A DNA stretch of 32,549 bases, from positions 1-32,549 of the forward strand of contig WRFX01000010.1 of assembly GCA_009787445.1 (NCBI GenBank), read 5' to 3'. Of this stretch, positions 30,320 through 32,549 are shown piece after piece. Position 1 is the stretch's first letter, and the number at the start of each line of letters is the position of its first letter. Position numbers and translations under genes: made by a program. This DNA comes from Chitinivibrionia bacterium (GTDB lineage Bacteria > Fibrobacterota > Chitinivibrionia > Chitinivibrionales > Chitinivibrionaceae). The notes beneath the pieces are model-generated. The model was not told the DNA's origin. It did no database searches and saw nothing but the letters and a program-made list of their open reading frames with translations.

Positions 30320-30999
30320 TCAAGAACTCCCATTTTTAAAATCGCCTCCGCTAAAATTAAATCTTGCGGCGTCGTAATTTTGAAATTCAGTTTATCGCCT
30401 TTAAGCCAAGCGACTTTATACCCGAAATGCTGAACAAGCATCGCTTCGTCGGTAGGTATTTTGTCTAATTCGCCTATTTTCTCGAAGCAGACGGAAAGTA
30501 TTTTTTTGTCAAATATCTGCGGTGTTGCGACGGCTATAAGTTCCTCGCGGTTTACGGTTTCTTTGCACATATTGCCGTCGAATTTGCGTATCGTATCGAC
30601 GACGGGATTCGCCGAAATTACTCCGTGAACGTTTTGTTCTTCGTAATATTTTAAGAGTTCGCCGACTAATTTTGAAGTAACGAACGGACGAGCCGCGTCG
30701 TGAATTAAAACCGCGTCTGCGCTTGTCGCCTTAATTGCGTTTTCGACCGAATTATGACGTTCTTTTCCGCCTTCGACAACAATGATTTTTGTTGAAAAAT
30801 CGCTCGTTTTTCGTATCGTTTCCTCAATAACCGATTGCGCGACGGCTATAACGATTTCGTTGAATATTCGCATTTTATCAAAAATTTGTGCGCCGTATAA
30901 AAACAATTCTTTTCCTAAAATCGGCACAAACGCTTTCGGAATTTCTTTTTCAAGACGCTTGCCCATTCCTCCTGCGACGATTACGGCGGAGACGTTCAT
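30316..30999 (-). CDS. ispD: 2-C-methyl-D-erythritol 4-phosphate cytidylyltransferase IspD (227 aa)
   Basis: IspD couples MEP to CTP in the non-mevalonate isoprenoid pathway. The CTP-binding motif AVIVAGGMGKRLEKEIPKAF opens the protein. LIHDAARPFV (about residues 97-106) and the C-terminal PTDEAMLVQHFGYKVAWLKGD and LNFKITTPQDLILAEAIL are typical. Length is normal. It starts three bases after the clpX stop and overlaps the aldolase start by four bases, so it is part of one transcript. No ispF is adjacent, though the two are often fused or paired. Confidence 0.96.
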   Translation of the reverse strand: MNVSAVIVAGGMGKRLEKEIPKAFVPILGKELFLYGAQIFDKMRIFNEIVIAVAQSVIEETIRKTSDFSTKIIVVEGGKERHNSVENAIKATSADAVLIHDAARPFVTSKLVGELLKYYEEQNVHGVISANPVVDTIRKFDGNMCKETVNREELIAVATPQIFDKKILSVCFEKIGELDKIPTDEAMLVQHFGYKVAWLKGDKLNFKITTPQDLILAEAILKMGVLE

Positions 31000-31002
31000 A
31001 AA

Positions 31003-32289
31003 TCAAGACGCCTTCGCCTTCTTCGCGCTTATGTATTTCGGCTCGCACTTTTGGGTTATTACTTCTTTGGTAATTACCACTTCCGCTATGTCTTTTCTCG
31101 ACGGAAGTTCGTACATTATGGGAATCAACGCCATTTCCAACACGGAACGCAATCCGCGCGCGCCCGTCTTTTTTTCTTCGGCGATTTCGACTATTTTATC
31201 AAGCGTTTCCTGTTCGAACGACAACTTTACGCCGTCTATTTCAAAGAGTTTTTTATATTGTTTCACTATGGAATTTTTGGGTTCGAGAAGAATTTTCATA
31301 AGCATTTCCTTGCTCAAATGGTCGAGCGCGTAAATCGCGGGAATTCTTCCTATAAGTTCGGGAATTATGCCGAAACGGGTCAAATCGTCCGGCTCGCACA
31401 AATGCAGTAAATCGCTGAACTGCGCCGAATCCTTGTCTATAACTTTTCCCGTAAATCCCATTCCGCTCCGAGTTGTGCGTTTTTTTATTATTTCTTCGAT
31501 TCCGACAAAAGCGCCGCCGCATATAAACAATATGTCCCGCGTGTTTATTTCGAGTAATTTTTGTTCGGGATGTTTGCGCCCGCCTTGCGGAGGAATGTGC
31601 GACAGCGTACCTTCGAGAATTTTAAGCAACGCCTGCTGAACTCCTTCGCCCGAAACGTCGCGGGTAATGGACGAGTTTTCGGATTTTCTGCTTATTTTGT
31701 CAAATTCGTCGATATACACTATGCCGTGCTGCGCCTTTGCAATATCGCCGTCGGCGGCGTTTAGGAGGCGCACCAAAATATTTTCCACGTCTTCGCCGAC
31801 GTATCCCGCTTCGGTAAGCACCGTCGCGTCGGCAATGGCAAACGGAACTTTAAGAACTTTCGCCATAGTTTGCGCGATAAGCGTTTTTCCTGTTCCCGTA
31901 GGTCCCAAAAGAAGAATATTCGATTTTTCTATTTCCACGTCGTCGGTATTGTTTCGCGAATTAAGCCGTTTGTAATGATTGTAAGCGGCGACCACGACGC
32001 CGATTTTCGCCGCGTCCTGTCCGACGATATATTTGTCCAAAACCTCTTTCATTTCTTTGGGAGTGGGAATATCTTCGTATTTTTTGGAAGAAACGGAAGT
32101 CGAAGCGCGCGCGTTTGTTTGCGTTTTTGGAGCGAATATATTATCTTTTATATGCAACATTCCAAAACAAACTTCTACGCATTGATGGCAAATAAACGCG
32201 TCGGGTCTCAAACCTTTAATCATTTCCCTGACCTGTTTTGAGTCCTTTCCGCAGAAAGAGCATACTTTTTTGTTTATTCCGCCGTTCAT
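31003..32289 (-). CDS. clpX: ATP-dependent Clp protease ATPase subunit ClpX (428 aa)
   Basis: ClpX unfolds substrates and feeds them to ClpP. The zinc-binding domain has Cys10, Cys13, Cys34 and Cys37 (CSFC; CHQC). Walker A is GPTGTGKT (129-136), the pore loop is GYVGEDV, Walker B is IVYIDEFDK, and the ClpP-contact loop region is SGMGFTGKV. The C-terminus has RFGIIPELIGRIPAI and GARGLRSVLE (sensor 2). The start is the ATG at 32289, one base after the clpP stop, although the frame is open further upstream over clpP. Length is normal. ispD follows after three bases. Confidence 0.98.
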   Translation of the reverse strand: MNGGINKKVCSFCGKDSKQVREMIKGLRPDAFICHQCVEVCFGMLHIKDNIFAPKTQTNARASTSVSSKKYEDIPTPKEMKEVLDKYIVGQDAAKIGVVVAAYNHYKRLNSRNNTDDVEIEKSNILLLGPTGTGKTLIAQTMAKVLKVPFAIADATVLTEAGYVGEDVENILVRLLNAADGDIAKAQHGIVYIDEFDKISRKSENSSITRDVSGEGVQQALLKILEGTLSHIPPQGGRKHPEQKLLEINTRDILFICGGAFVGIEEIIKKRTTRSGMGFTGKVIDKDSAQFSDLLHLCEPDDLTRFGIIPELIGRIPAIYALDHLSKEMLMKILLEPKNSIVKQYKKLFEIDGVKLSFEQETLDKIVEIAEEKKTGARGLRSVLEMALIPIMYELPSRKDIAEVVITKEVITQKCEPKYISAKKAKAS

Positions 32290-32290
32290 T

Positions 32291-32549
32291 TTATTCTTTC
32301 CGCTCCTCCAAAACATCGTCGACGATGCCGTATTCTTTTGCCTCAATAGCCGACATAAAATTATCGCGGTCGGTGTCTTTGTATATTGTTTCGGCGGTTT
32401 TTCCCGTGTGTTTGGCAAGAAGTTCGGACAAATTTTTCTTTATGCGAAGTATTTCTTTCGCGTGAATAATGATGTCGCTTGCCTGCCCGCTCGCTCCGCC
32501 TATCGGCTGGTGTATCATAATTTTGGAATGAGGAAGCGCGAAACGTTTG
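32291..32549 (-). CDS. clpP: ATP-dependent Clp protease proteolytic subunit ClpP, C-terminal part
   Basis: The gene runs off the right edge of the window; about 85 codons are seen. The visible part reads [17 protein letters not shown], with the catalytic His in MIHQP, then [13 protein letters not shown] and [21 protein letters not shown], which carries the catalytic Asp. The catalytic Ser lies beyond the window. It is the first gene seen in the minus-strand unit and is followed after one base by clpX. The pairing is the classic clpP-clpX order. Confidence 0.97.
   Translation of the reverse strand, partial: KRFALPHSKIMIHQPIGGASGQASDIIIHAKEILRIKKNLSELLAKHTGKTAETIYKDTDRDNFMSAIEAKEYGIVDDVLEERKE

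Overview
The window looks like a chromosomal segment of a Gram-negative bacterium of the Fibrobacterota/FCB type. The evidence is: two lipoprotein signal peptides, RseC, RppH and SlyX homologues, a glycosyltransferase-9 (heptosyltransferase-like) domain, and a large secreted protease whose C-terminus resembles a type IX secretion (T9SS) sorting domain. Several genes use TTG or GTG starts behind strong Shine-Dalgarno (SD) sites. The phylum is an inference; no 16S rRNA is present. I see no insertion sequence, prophage or CRISPR array, and no gene-free stretch over 300 bases (the longest is 17243-17533, 291 bases).

Layout. 1-2197: a secreted, probably outer-membrane protein of unknown function. 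2268-4013 (minus): a beta-helix protein without signal peptide, directly behind a YtfJ/GerW-family gene. 4239-10480: promoter, five-gene peptide/nickel-type ABC transporter operon (binding lipoprotein, two permeases, two ATPases) and an intrinsic terminator. 10532-11515: a MoxR AAA ATPase. 11614-14146: rpsP-rimM-trmD-rplS and an RppH-like Nudix hydrolase. 14271-17242 (minus): a 971-residue M60/enhancin-type metalloprotease with mucin-binding-like and T9SS-like modules and its own terminator. 17534-21071 (minus): ligA, rseC, ribD. 21272-24695: tRNA-Gln, rplY, pth, rpsF, rpsR, rplI, prs. 24692-26208 (minus): a small secreted protein, fabG and a lipoprotein. 26312-27526 (minus): argJ, divergent from 27645-28982 (LysM protein and slyX). 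28976-32549 (minus): clpP (cut by the window edge), clpX, ispD, a DapA/NanA-family aldolase and a half-length GT9 protein.

Most of the window is housekeeping: translation, tRNA modification, protein quality control, and riboflavin, arginine, isoprenoid and fatty-acid metabolism. The accessory parts are the transporter, whose first permease has an insert of about 210 residues in its first periplasmic loop, and the M60 protease, which suggests a lifestyle on host mucus or other glycoprotein. I found no clearly undescribed multi-gene system. The best leads are the transporter insert with its partner ATPase's degenerate signature motif, the altered metal-ligand region of the M60 protein, the YtfJ/beta-helix pair, and several inverted repeats next to start sites.
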